From Eutrigla gurnardus (Eukaryota; Chordata; Actinopteri; Perciformes; Triglidae): a DNA stretch of 64,000 nucleotides. Shown here in pieces: positions 18,111-29,169 of the stretch. The notes below the pieces were generated by a model. The model saw only the letters and a list, made by a program, of their open reading frames with translations, was not told the origin of the DNA and ran no database searches. The stretch is taken from positions 27,665,215-27,729,214 of the forward strand of contig OY741268.1 in the NCBI GenBank assembly GCA_963514095.1. Direction: 5' to 3'. The stretch's first letter is position 1. Each line of letters opens with the position of its first letter. The position numbers were made by a program, and so were the translations under genes.

Positions 18111-19089
18111 TACCCATTGCGATCAGACAGTTTGCATTAGATTCTGTTTCTGAAAAGCACATTGTGACCCAGTTAAGAGCTATAATAATAAAAATCATTG
18201 TTCTTATTGCTGCAGCTTGAGCTCCCCATTGATATCACAAAAGCAGAAACTCAACACATCTTCAAGAGATTCAAAGAGTTTATTATCATATGCACAGTAA
18301 AGAACGTGTACAAATAGTCATTTAAAAGGCAGCATGTGACACAGAAATAACACAACAATAAAATGAGCTGCAGCTGTAGTGAGTTTGTTTCTTATAACAG
18401 TATTGTAGTGTTAAATTAGTGTTAAATTATCACTTGAAATATATTTCTATTGGGTAGTAAGAACAACTGCAAATTGTTACTCACTGGATGACTGACACGT
18501 TTTTATAGTTTTGATTTAGCACTCGACAGCTACAAACCGACTTCTGCACTGGCCTAAATACTTACACTGCGGATAAGAAAGAGGTAAGTTTCAGTTTTAC
18601 CTTAAGGATGGGTACTGGGAACCGATGGCTGAGAGATTAGAGAAGGTCAATGGCTCAATCAAAGAACATAAAAGGATGTGAGGGATTAAATTCAATATAT
18701 CTCGTCATTAGCAAGAGAATACGACCAATTCATCATCAGAAAACTACCAAATATAACATTTCTTTTTAAAAAATTTAAAATGTGGCATCATTTTCTGAGG
18801 GCAAACCCAACCTGTTTGAGATGACGTCGACTTGAAGAAACTCGTCCACAGTTCAGTCACTTGTCTGGGGAGAAAAGAAGAAGAGGACGACATAAGAACA
18901 AGAATATTAACATGTGCCCATGGTAAAGAACGTCTTTTTATAGGGCTAATAAAAACTATATCAATGTGTGTGTGTGTACTTAATCTGAATCACAATGGTG
19001 ACGATGTTTTGGTTCTGAGTTGCCATAAGGCTCCACGCCCTTTTAAAAAAGTGCTACAACCCACCCCACCCCCGTCAGACATGGTATAG
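18111..19089. other. Non-repeat spacer inside AT-rich field
   Basis: Ordinary sequence with no recognisable gene; includes AT-rich and GT-rich words only. Confidence 0.4.
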
Positions 19090-19374
19090 CTAGTATGACA
19101 TCATCACAATGCCATTTTTATACACTACTATATATTTTTGTGATATTTGGAATAGCTTTCCATTTTTTATGGCACACTATATTATTTCACTTTTTGGCAT
19201 ACTGTATTATGACATTTTGCTTGCTATGCTTTTTTGTAATAACTTTTTATCACTTTTTTTTTGGCATACTTTCCAATTAGTTTTATTTCAAATATAAACA
19301 TTAACATTTTTATGGCACCTATATTAATACTATTTATGATTTTTCATACTATAGTATGAGATTTTATATCTTCT

Positions 19375-21093
19375 GGGTCATTCCGTGTCATTTCATCAAA
19401 TGCCTCCCACCTGACCATCTCAGAATGTCCTGAAAAAATTCAAGTACAAAGACACCAAAATATTAGGTCTCTACTGTCAACAGTTTTCTTATGAAACATC
19501 ATTGAATGAAGGGTAGTTTAGACGGTTTTTGGCATCATGCTCTGAAAAGCCATTTTTAAACAGCAATATCTGGAAAACTATCTCACCTGTGGCCTTCAAA
19601 TTTTCTACAGTGTATATCTGTTACTAATAGCCTCTAGACATGGAATCTCAGGGGTGTAGCTCAATGATAACCTAGTATGGTAGGTACTTAAAATGTGGCT
19701 TGTTGAAATAAAGTAGTACATTTGAATAGTGGTTGAGCTCCCATTTTTGCAGATAAAAGACTTCTATCATTTCTGCCTCTATCTCTCGTGTTAGCTTAAA
19801 CATTCTACAAAATATAGTCTCTCTCAGATGATTAGTTTCACAGATATTAAGGCTCAAAAATGGAAGTTAACACATTTTTTCCCAACTTCAGAGTCATATT
19901 CCAAAAAACTGACAACAAATATCAGGTCCAAACTTACTTTTTTGAAAGATCATATTCTTGTCAAAATCATATTAAAAAATTGGGAGGGTGTTTTGCCTCA
20001 ATTTGTCGCAGTGATTTTTTAAAATCCTGATATTGGTGGGGTTTTTGTGGTCAGTTTTGGTACTGCATGTCCTAACAGCCTACTAAACATCACAGGAGGG
20101 CAATTCAATTGTGTTTTTTACCATTTACCAAAGACTTATATGTGACTAAATGCTACTGATAAATTTAGCCTTATGAAAACATTCAAATGTAGCACAGTTG
20201 TAGAGGCAATAAGTCCTTGAATGTGAGTTAAACATGGTGAAAGCAGCTTTTAATGTCTTAAACCATGAACAAACATAGCATAATATTGAAGAGTGTACAT
20301 TTTGTCATACTTTAAGTATATAAATTACACAACTAAATCAAATAATAATCTTAATTTGAGCATAAAGATTTTACATTACAATAAAGTCTCCAAAGTTTGA
20401 TATTGAATAACAGTTTGTCTCAAGAAAATGGTAAAAAACACAATTGAATTGCCCTCCTGTGATGTTTACTAGTAGAATATTAGGACATGCAGTACCAAAA
20501 CCGTTTGGAGTTGGAGTTTGGACCTGATATTTGTTGTCAGTTTTTTGGAATATGACTCTGAAGTTGGGCAAAGATGTGTTTACTTCCATTTTTGAGCCTT
20601 AATATCTGTGAAACTAATGATCTGAGAGAGACCATATTTTGTAGAATGTTTAAGCTAACACCAGAGATAGAGGCAGAAGTGATAGAAGTCTTTTATCTGC
20701 AAAAATGGGAGCTCAACCACTATTCAAATGTACTACTTTATTTCAACAAGCCACATTTTAAGTACCTACCATACTAGGTTATCATTGAGCTACACCCCTG
20801 ATATTCCATGTCTGGAGGCTATTAGTAACAGAACAAATTTGAAGGCCACAGGTGAGATAGTTTTCCAGATATTGCTGTTTAAAAATGGCTTTTCAGAGCA
20901 TGATGCCAAAAACCGTCTAAACTACCCTTCATTCAATGATGTTTCATGAGAAAACTGTTGACAGTAGAGACCTAATATTTTGGATTTGTCCTATTAACAA
21001 GTGTGTCTTTGTACTTGAATTTTTTTCGGGACATTCTGAGATGGTCAGGTGAGAAGATTTTCAGAAATTTGATGAAATTACACAGAATGACCC
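19375..21093. mobile_element. 1.7 kb fold-back element (long inverted repeats)
   Basis: Left arm about 19375-20126 and right arm about 20426-21093 are near-identical reverse complements, with a loop of about 300 bp. Outer ends read GGGTCATTC and GAATGACCC. TTCT stands on both sides (19371-19374, 21094-21097), a possible 4-bp target duplication. The left arm has about 110 bp (about 19935-20045) absent from the right arm. No transposase ORF is present, so it is a non-autonomous DNA element. I could not assign the superfamily. Confidence 0.85.
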
Positions 21094-21109
21094 TTCTGTG
21101 ATATTCTAA

Positions 21110-21660
21110 ACTTATTTGTTTTTAATTTATGACATGCTAAACTATATTACTATATTTTCTATAACATTGTACTTGCATACTATAATTTATTGCATTCTTT
21201 GACTTTTTTTTTTTTACAACATGCTATAATTGATATTCTGAATACCTTTCAATTACATGCTATGACTTTTTCTGACACTTATGGCATAAATATGATATTT
21301 TTCATGATTTTACTTTTTCACTATACTATGACATTTTTGCAAAAATATTTGTCATACTTTATTATGATATTGTGTCGTATTATGCTATCATCTTATTAAT
21401 GCAATGCTTTAAAAAAATCAATCAATCAGGCAGCTCATACATTTTCCTGCTATGAATAAACCTTGCATTTATTATAGTATTATGACACTTTTGGGGCATA
21501 CTACACAGTTAAATCCCTAGATCTGTATGGCATACTAAACTCTGACTTTTTGATGACATAACACAATATGAGATTTTATGACATAGCTATGCTATTTTAT
21601 ACGCTGACATTTTTAAGACATAATAGATTGTGATTTTTTTATGTCATTATATCCCATACT
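21110..21660. repeat. Continuation of AT-rich minisatellite-like field
   Basis: Words such as 'catgctatgactttttctg' and 'tcactatactatgacatttt' match the 16.5-18.1 kb repeat, more diverged. Confidence 0.6.
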
Positions 21661-21990
21661 AGCACATCAACAGATTCCACTTAAAGGTCAAAGGAAGCCA
21701 CGTGACACGGTCTACAGTTAATTAACTATTTCAATAGAGCATGAGCAATGTTCTACAATGAAACACAAGTCAAATCCACCCTGGAGCGTATTTCAAATCT
21801 GACATATGGTGGGAGCCTGTAAATAAATACACATGATAAGGAAAGTGTGATGGTCCATCAATAGTTTGATGCATCTTTGAGCATAACTGCAATTCAAAGG
21901 CTAAACACGAGGTAGCCTTTCTATATCGCACATTATCATACGCTACACTATTTGCATGTTGCTGTAAGCCAAACAACGTTTTGAACCCGT

Positions 21991-22412
21991 TTGCTGGATT
22001 CACTCCCTGCGGTGTTTATGTTTACGTTTGGAAGCTACAGGATGCTACAAGCTAACATGCTGAGGCTACTAGCTGGCAGTCGCTCGCGGATTTTGTTTAA
22101 AACTACAACAACGGAGTTAGCGTGTACTTCGTCAACTTGTTGACTTCGCTAGTCAAATGACGTGTAGACCCCTCTCCCTGTTAGCATACCCCCTTTGCTG
22201 GATTCACTCCTTGGTGTGTTATGTTTACGTTTGGCCGCTGCAGGATGCTACAAGCTAACATGCTATGGCTAACAAGCTAGCAGCCCAGCCCGCATCGCGA
22301 GCAGCATTAACATAAAACTAAATGTGGTGATTTTGTATTGGCATACTCACAACGTATGTAGTTGTAGTGTTAAGACTGACGTTTATCTCATCAGCTTGTT
22401 CACTTCGCAACG
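21991..22412 (+). repeat. Local direct duplication, units about 204 bp apart
   Basis: 'tttgctggattcactcc' with the following 'atgtttacgtttgg' and 'aggatgctacaagctaacat' occurs at 21990 and again at 22194. The match resumes around 'tcaacttgttgacttcgc' (22132) and 'tcagcttgttcacttcgc' (22391). So about 170-200 bp has been duplicated in tandem. Confidence 0.8.
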
Positions 22413-22417
22413 CAAAC

Positions 22418-22480
22418 CCGGAAGCCACCGGAAACAGTTCCTCAGGGTCGAAGCAGCTCGAGCCGTAGTTGCGCATGCGC
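22418..22480. promoter_or_regulatory. ETS and NRF1 motif cluster (TATA-less promoter-like)
   Basis: CCGGAAGC (22418-22425) and CCGGAAAC (22428-22435) are ETS-type sites. GCGCATGCGC (22471-22480) is the NRF1 palindrome. This combination is typical of housekeeping promoters, but no gene with a start here was recognised. Confidence 0.4.
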
Positions 22481-22639
22481 GAACCAGACACGTCACTACC
22501 TTATTTTTCTATTTAAATATATATATGAATGTACTCCCATTATGATGATGTCCCAGGAGCTTCTCCAAAAAGTGGTGACATTATTTATTATAGAGGATCC
22601 TTGAGGGTCTAGTTTAAATGCAATAAGGAGATTTTTATA

Positions 22640-22946
22640 TTATTATTATTATTATTATTATTAGGGCCTGAGTGCACGTAAGGCTACGAAGCCCTATTGT
22701 TATTCGAATGTTTCTTATTATTCTTTTAAGAGTTTGTGTCTTTTGGGGTCCTCAGCATAAAAAAAATAATAAAAAAAAAAAACGCGGCCTGGTGAAAAAT
22801 TTGAGAATTTGGCGGTTTCGTAGTCGGCCACAAAAAAGTTGCTCGCTAGCGCCACCTCGCATGGAGAATTCACCAGCCCCACCGCACCGTAACTGATTGA
22901 CATGAAATTTTGCACACATGTGCGGACAAGTGTCCTCTACAAAAAG
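22640..22946. repeat. Dispersed fish repeat, left part
   Basis: A TAT/TTA-rich run, then 'agggcctgagtgcacgtaag', 'gcgccacctcgcatggag' and 'acatgaaattttgcacacat'. This is a family seen all over fish genomes. It is interrupted by the LINE copy at 22958-23616 and resumes at about 23628-23740. Confidence 0.65.
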
Positions 22947-22957
22947 GACCAAAGTCC
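22947..22957. repeat. Target-site duplication, left copy
   Basis: GACCAAAGTCC, repeated exactly at 23617-23627, bounds the LINE insertion. Confidence 0.85.
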
Positions 22958-23616
22958 ATCCATCCATCCATCCATCCATTTTCTTCCGCTTATCCGGTAC
23001 CGGGTCGCGGGGGCAGCTGCCTGAGCAGGGACGCCCAGACTTCCCTCTCCCCGGACACTTCCCCCAGCTCTTCCGGGAGGACCCCAAGGCGTTCCCAGGC
23101 CAGCCGGGTGACATAGTCACTCCAGCGTGTCCTGGGTCTTCCTCGGGGTCTCCTCCCGGTGGGGCATGCCTGGAACACCTCCCGAGGGAGGCGTCCAGGG
23201 GGCATCCGATACAGATGCCCGAGCCACCTCAACTGGCTCCTCTCGATGTGGAGGAGCAGCGCCTCTACTCTGAGCTCCTCCCGTGTGACGGAGCTCCTCA
23301 CCCTATCTCTAAGGGAGCGCCCCGCCACCCTGCGGAGGAAGCTCATTTCGGCCGCTTGTATCCGGGATCTTATTCTTTCGGTCATGACCCAAAGTTCATG
23401 ACCATAGGTGAGGGTAGGAACGTAGATTGACCGGTAAATTGAGAGCTTCGCCTTTCGGCTCAGCTCTCTCTTTACCACGACGGACCGATACAGGGACCGC
23501 ATTACTGCAGCCGCTGCACCGATCCGCCTGTCAATCTCACGTTCCATCCTTCCCTCACTCGTGAACAAGACCCCAAGATACTTAAACTCCTCCACTTGAG
23601 GCAGGAACTCCCCCCC
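22958..23616 (-). mobile_element. 5'-truncated non-LTR retrotransposon (RTE/Rex3-like), copy 2
   Basis: Reads on the minus strand: an uninterrupted frame of about 200 codons (EEFKYLGVLFTSEGRMEREI through RGRPRTRWSDYVTRL, ending RPGTG), then the GGAT tail, seen on the plus strand as (ATCC)n at 22958-22978. Truncated at its 5' end at 23616. Flanked by a perfect 11-bp duplication. It shares its last 130 or so codons with copy 1 at high identity. The frame is intact but lacks the polymerase core, so it is not autonomous. Confidence 0.9.
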
Positions 23617-23627
23617 GACCAAAGTCC
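23617..23627. repeat. Target-site duplication, right copy
   Basis: GACCAAAGTCC, identical to 22947-22957. Confidence 0.85.
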
Positions 23628-23740
23628 GCTTCCCAAAATGTTCCGCCATCTTGGATTTGATGAAAAACCGGATGTTGCGCATTTCTCCAACACCGTTGAT
23701 CCGATTTGGATGAAATCTGGTATTATTATTATTATATAAT

Positions 23741-24187
23741 ATACAATTTTAATATAAAAACTGTTTATTTTGGGCAAACTTGCATTTGTCATCACTGTTC
23801 TTGTGTCAGAATTTAGGAAACTACTCTACTCATCCAGTCAATCAATACATAAAGTTTCCTGGTATGTAAATATGTGTGTATGCTAGGAATCTGGACTGTT
23901 GTGCCATCTGCTGAGGGAATGTGGTGTGTCACCGCCTCCCTACTGAACATGGGGAAGCATGAAGACATGGGTGGGTTTGACAGAAGAACAGCTGACTGGC
24001 TGCTTCTGGTGGGGTTTTGTCAGCTAAACATTCTCTCTGTAGACTCTACTATGGACAATAGTGCTGAAAGAAAATGTGGGCTGCTGTGTCTTTAACACCT
24101 GTTTGCTGAAACATAAATTGGAAAGTGAAGTGACATAGAGACACAGACGTCTCACTTTCATTTTTGTTTTTATTCAGGACACGCTCA
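23741..24187. other. Intergenic, nothing specific seen
   Basis: About 450 bp with no gene or repeat that I can name, upstream of the asb12 promoter candidate. Confidence 0.4.
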
Positions 24188-24220
24188 CCAATCACACTCC
24201 TATCACCTTTCTAATTATAA
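24188..24220 (+). promoter_or_regulatory. asb12: Candidate asb12 promoter: CCAAT and MEF2-like site
   Basis: CCAATCAC at 24188-24195 and CTAATTATAA at 24211-24220, which fits the MEF2 consensus YTAWWWWTAR and could also act as a TATA-like element. An E-box CATCTG follows near 24264. Human ASB12 is muscle-enriched, so a MEF2 site would fit. Inference only. Confidence 0.35.
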
Positions 24221-24239
24221 ACCTGGGCCTGGACTCTCC

Positions 24240-24339
24240 AAGAATGGAAGTCTATAGCCAGGCCCATCTGTGGACCCTAAAATTAGCCCCCCCAACCCCC
24301 AACAAACCCCCCCTAGAATGGAGCTCAGGTCCTCTCAGT

Positions 24340-24404
<65 letters not shown>

Positions 24405-24563
24405 TTTTCACAACTCACAGCCGCCTTCAGAGGCATCACACACTCCTTGGAGGACTTTTCTTTCATTTGTTTCTTCTTCCACGTATCTTATGATGGAGTT
24501 TTGAAAGTGTTTAACTTCTCTTCTCAAGTTTTTGGAAGAAATGTCAGCGGGCAACTAGTTGAG
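24240..24563 (+). other. asb12: Candidate 5' UTR exon of asb12
   Basis: A strong donor, GAG/GTAAGT, closes at 24563. The next acceptor (TTGTAG at 25401-25406) begins the exon with the asb12 start. The exon start is a guess; a CA array lies inside it. Confidence 0.3.
24342..24399. repeat. (CA)29 microsatellite
   Basis: Uninterrupted dinucleotide array upstream of asb12. Confidence 0.98.
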
Positions 24564-24702
24564 GTAAGTGTGTCTTGATGCAGTCATTTTGCATCTGTTG
24601 ACACCAGATAATGTGTTTCTCCTAAGCAGGTTTTCTTTATCTCTGATTATAAAATGCAGTCATGTATGCTTTTATTTAAGTTGTGTTACTGTAATTGCAT
24701 CT

Positions 24703-25196
24703 ACAGCCCGACCTATAAAGGATTTTGAAGGCCCATACCGATTTTTGTTGATTTAAAAATCCGATATTCCGATATATCGGCTGATATTTTTTTATTTCAG
24801 AAACGCGTAACTAAACATTAACAGATTTCCCTAACATTAGTTATTTGTAGTTATTTAAAAGTTGTTTATTTTATCGTCACAACGGAACAGAGGAACATCA
24901 AAATATATTAAAGTTCTGATAAATAAAATGTATAAAAATACAAACTTAAGATATAAAACTTAAAGTCCTTTGAACAAAAAACACCAACAATAACAACCAA
25001 ACACAAAGTTACCAGTATTAAAAGACTTGGTAAGCTTCATAAATATAACTTCAAGCAAGGCTGGAGACAAATTCTGTTAAGTTCTATAAGGGTGTTTCGT
25101 CCGTTGTTATTTTATTTTTGAAATATTCATTATATAAATTATAAATGCCTAATATCGGCCGATAATATCGACCCGCCGATATATCGGTCGGGCTCT
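24703..25196. mobile_element. hAT-like MITE (about 494 bp)
   Basis: Ends read CAGCCCGACC and, at the other side, GGTCGGGCTCT (the reverse complement is AGAGCCCGACC). Subterminal 'gatatatcgg' and 'atatcggccgat' words occur in both halves. AATTGCATCT is duplicated on both sides (24693-24702, 25197-25206), compatible with an 8-bp hAT duplication. AT-rich centre, no ORF. Confidence 0.8.
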
Positions 25197-25445
25197 AATT
25201 GCATCTTATATGAAGTAACTGTGTCATGTAGGCAACCAGCATTGTCTTATCGTAGTACTTTATGGTCATGATAAGAAGCATCAATCTTTTACTTTCTTGT
25301 AGGAATTTGTTACGAGGAAGCAGAATAAAAATAACCCCAAACTGTCAGCTGTGTGTGTTTGGATGGATTACCATCTTTTCTCTGACATTCTTTGCCATCC
25401 TTGTAGATGGAAGGGCTTTGACTCGCGCCAGCCCGCGGTTACACT

Positions 25446-25730
25446 ATGGTTCTGGGCCAAGCTGTCAACATGAGTTTGATGGACATTTCAAAGATCTTCT
25501 CGCTGCTGCAGCCGAAGGAGGAGGATGAGGACAACGAGCAGTGTCAGGCCCTGAACAACGCCGTGAGCAGCGACGACGTGACTCTGCTCTCCGAGCTCCT
25601 ATCTCAGGAGACTTACAGGAGGGCTATCAATGCCAGAAGCGGGTGGGGGGTCGCGGTAACCCCCCTGCGCACCGCCGCCGCTCTGGGACACCTGAGGTGC
25701 TTGGAGTTGTTGTTGGAGCACGGTGCAGAG
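25446..25730 (+). CDS. asb12: asb12 coding exon 1
   Basis: MVLGQAVNMSLMDISKIFSL to LEHGAE, phase 0 at the end. Donor GTGAGA. Two possible starts, 25446 and 25470. Confidence 0.92.
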
Positions 25731-26883
25731 GTGAGATATACGGAGATCACACATTTCATTTAAAAGCCCCTAAAAAAGGTTCTCAGGTCTTTTTCCACCG
25801 ATTAAAAATTAAGAGTAAGAAATTTGATTTTCACAAATTTTACATTTAGGGCATTAAAGCTGCACTGATCAATGTTTTAGATGAACGATGGATCGAATGA
25901 CTAAGTGTGTAATGTGAAAGGGTTCACCTCAAATAATGTATAAATATCTACATGAATCTCGGGAGTTGGTGGAGAACAAAACAGAGCTAAAAGGAGAGTG
26001 AATATTGAACTTGATGAATAAATGAAAGCAAAGTTTTGCTCAGGGTCTTTTCTGCTCAATGAGCTTTAATGATGCATAATGCACCTTTTTTGGACCTGCT
26101 TGGATCCAGATCGACAGCCTGGACGTGAAGGCCCAGACGCCCCTCTTCACAGCCGTCAGCGGGAAACACCTGGACTGCGCGGTCGCCCTGCTGAAGGCCG
26201 GCGCCGACCCCAACGGCAGCCCCTACAACAACTGCTCCCCGGTGCTGACGGCGGCCCGGGAGGGCGACGTGGACGTGCTCCGGGAGCTGCTGCGCTTCGG
26301 GGCCGAGGTGGACGTGAAGCCCAAAGTCCCCGAGTGGGCCTCCAACGGCTCGGCCTGCAGGGGACCCCTCTACATCTCGGCCGTTTACGGACACCTGGGC
26401 TGCTTCAAGCTGCTGCTCCTCCACGGGGCCAACCCCAACTACAACTGCACGGACGAGAAGCTGCTGGCCCGGATAAAGCAGCCCAAGACGGTGCTGGAGG
26501 TGAGTCTGCGGTACGGCTGCGGCGTGGAGTTCATCCAGCTGCTCATCGATTTTGGCGCCGACGTGTTTCTGCCCACGCTGATCATCGACAAGACGACGAA
26601 GCAGAACGAAGCTCTGATCCTGCTGCTCAAAGAGAGGGGTGAGAATCCGATCAAACCTTGGGGTTCGGTTGAGCATTCAAGTGTTTAGAGTGTCAAAATG
26701 CTCATCCAACCTTTGTTTTTTTGTACTTCTTCTTCAGTTTGCCCCAAAACGCTGATGTCCCAGACTCGGCTAGCGATCCGGAGGTTCCTCCCCTTCGCCA
26801 GGAAGGAGCTCGCCATTGACAGTTTGGACGTTCCTCTGATCCTGAGGAACTACCTGAAGCACGAGACCTGCGAACTCATATGA
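25446..26883 (+). CDS. asb12: Ankyrin repeat and SOCS box protein 12, complete, three coding exons
   Basis: Asb12 is a substrate adaptor for Cullin5 ubiquitin ligases. Coding exons 25446-25730, 26110-26638 and 26738-26883 give 319 aa. A second in-frame ATG at 25470 (M-S-L-M-D-I-S-K-I-F) would give 311 aa and matches the human start better. Four to five ankyrin repeats follow: TPLRTAAALGHLRCLELLL, QTPLFTAVSGKHLDCAVALL, SPVLTAAREGDVDVLRELL, GPLYISAVYGHLGCFKLLLL and FIQLLIDFGAD. The last exon encodes the SOCS-box region (RLAIRRFL...IDSLDVPLILRNYL). The exon holding the ATG begins at 25407, so a 5' UTR exon lies upstream. Exon 2 is strikingly GC-rich compared with the flanks. Confidence 0.95.
26110..26638 (+). 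CDS. asb12: asb12 coding exon 2 (ankyrin repeats)
   Basis: 176 codons plus one base, IDSLDVKAQTPLF to LLLKER. Acceptor TCCAG, donor GTGAGA. Very GC-rich, which gives long spurious frames on both strands. Confidence 0.96.
26738..26883 (+). CDS. asb12: asb12 coding exon 3 (SOCS box, stop TGA)
   Basis: Two bases plus 47 codons and TGA, CPKTLMSQTRLAIRRFL onward, ending HETCELI. Acceptor CTTCAG. Confidence 0.94.
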
Positions 26884-27449
26884 TGCTCTCCTTAGCATCA
26901 CTATGGCCAGTGACTGGATAGTTTTTTTTTTCTAAAAGTAGATCACTGTACTGTTTTTATTATTTATATGTGAAGAGTTAAGTTTGGGGTTAATTAATAG
27001 ATAAACATGAAGTTTACTGAAGGTTTCCATGTTGGAAACTCTGCCATTGTCCTTGCGGGGGTGTAATACCACGGTTGACCACTAGAGGCCACAATAACAC
27101 AGCTGATTGCTCTGGTCCAAATTTGTTATTGCCCTCTTTAGATGACCTTTAGCTCCGTCCTCCTCACAACTAACATCACACAATCGGATACATATCTAAG
27201 AATATCTCATTACTTCCTGATTACAGCATCGTTAAAATCCTTCTTTTGTGATTGTGACCACCACCCCGATAATGCTATTATCTTATGTTTCCGTAAATCT
27301 TTCTTCTGTATTACATACCAGGCGTTTAATGCGTCAGCTGTTGGAAACAGGGGGACGCACAAACAGGAAATGATGTCACACAACAGGAAAGCCAGCACAA
27401 TGCCCTCACTCGCACACACCAACGCCTCGAGACGCAGTTCTGTAGAGGT

Positions 27450-27455
27450 TTTATT
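27450..27455 (-). terminator. arhgef9: Candidate poly(A) signal for arhgef9
   Basis: AATAAA on the minus strand (TTTATT on plus), 4.2 kb beyond the stop. Other AATAAA words lie nearby, so the choice is uncertain. Confidence 0.25.
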
Positions 27456-27657
27456 TTCAACAAAAGTACAGCTATATCAGATATGGATTTATTTTTACAG
27501 CGAAGTACAACATATTCCCAGTGCTTCTGATTACATCAAAACATATAATGTACATACAGTTGACATCTCCACTCTCCCATTCACAGTTTCTGGATTGAAT
27601 AGGCATTATTCTTTTTTTTTTTAAGGTTTTTTTTTTTTTTTCATTTCTACAACAAAT

Positions 27658-27663
27658 AATAAA
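27658..27663 (+). terminator. asb12: Candidate poly(A) signal for asb12
   Basis: AATAAA on the plus strand 775 bp after the asb12 stop. If both this and the minus-strand signal are used, the two 3' UTRs overlap by about 200 bp. Confidence 0.25.
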
Positions 27664-28283
27664 ACTCAAAAAAGGCCGGCAAGAAAAGAAAATGACAAAT
27701 GTTTGCATATGGTGAGAAAGGATGTGGATTACTGGTGAGTTCGTTTTCCAGACCTCAAACTAGATGGTAATATACAATGAGGTTTTTAAACGTGGGATGT
27801 CAGTCTTCTGATCACCTTGTTGTCATTGAACACCACATGGATTATATGGCTGGTCGAAGACTCTGTTGTACCCTGACTGTTGTGAAACTGTTCCAAACGA
27901 AGGTGTCTCTAAACGCTAAGTGTGAGTAAATGTGGTCAGTGGCTCGACACCCTGGATTAAAAGGAATTACGTAGATCTGAGCAAAATCCAGTTGACAGTC
28001 CGCTAAATTGGCCGTCTTAAGTTTATGACCGGGCATAAAAAAAAAGAAGAAGAAATCTTCCACACAGAACGCTGTCCTCTCAGCTCTCAGCACAAGGTCA
28101 GAATGATAATTACATAAGAAGGAAAAAAAAATTGCATCCTTTTAGCGGTGTGGCCAAAATGGTACTATTTAATACTGCATTCAATAAATACAAGTGAGGA
28201 ATTAATTTGTACTCTCAAGTCAATGCACTTCAAAGAATCATTTCTCAAGTACAAGCAAGAGCACGATATGAATTGCAATGAAG

Positions 28284-28284
<1 letters not shown>

Positions 28285-28327
<43 letters not shown>
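28285..28327. repeat. (TG)n microsatellite
   Basis: About 21 perfect TG units in the convergent 3' region. Confidence 0.98.
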
Positions 28328-28329
<2 letters not shown>

Positions 28330-29166
28330 GATTATGTTTATTTTTAGCTCATCCCAAGAGGTTTCGCATTTATTTATTCAGCTCTTCTGTTTGACTACAA
28401 ATCTGTACACAAACACCCATGATCAGTGCTAACTCCTATTTGGTTCACTGTGGTCATAGAAACAATTATACCCGTTTGACCTCAGCGGTTAATGGCGTTC
28501 AAAGTTACCCCCCCTAAAGAAAACAGCACAACACCGTGGACAGTGCAGGTTCAAATAAAATAAAATAAAACATAAAAAAAAAAATGAGTACAGTTGATAA
28601 TACCCATTATATTTGGGCAAAGAGAAGCATTAGTGCGTTTAATTCCAGCTATCAACAGTTCAGTCTTTGATTGAGCACGAGGAAAGACTAAAACACCCCC
28701 CTCTTTACTTAATACTTCAATAAATAAAACCAGAAGCTACAACCTGAATGTGCCGTGAGCAGGAGACGGGTGGACAGAGAGAAGAACTCCCTGCAGTGAG
28801 ATGGCATGGCGTCACACACATGAACGGGTGGAGAAACAGAAACGAAGAATCCCATTTGGAAGTTAAATGAAACTAAACAATCTTGCTCAGATTTGTCTAA
28901 AGTCTCATGCAAAATATCGGATGCCACAAGCATGCATTTACCTGGTACTGAGGTCTACCGCACGCTAGAACTGGAACAACATTCGTCTCCAACGCAAAAT
29001 TACCAATATCCAAATATATGATCTGTTCTTTTTACATTATTTACAGTGTGTAGCTGATAAAGATAAAATAGATGATTCTTCTTAGTTTTTTGATTCGTAT
29101 AACTCACTTTTAATAATATACTTGCTGAAAAGTGAAACTTGACTAATGAAAATCTGTTTTCCTACT

Positions 29167-29169
<3 letters not shown>

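Noticed and set aside
19520..19540. Minus-strand ATG-CCA-AAA-ACC-GT, which would encode the missing moesin M-P-K-T exon
   Set aside because: It lies in the arm of the fold-back element, its mirror copy is in the other arm, the donor (GTCTAA) is poor, and it would place zc4h2 and a transposon within intron 1. Most likely coincidence, though spliced reads could reverse this.
22990..23682. 230-codon frame as a host gene
   Set aside because: It is the C-terminal end of a LINE reverse transcriptase bounded by target duplications.
26056..26676. Long minus-strand and alternate plus frames over asb12 exon 2
   Set aside because: GC-rich shadow frames of the real ankyrin-repeat exon.
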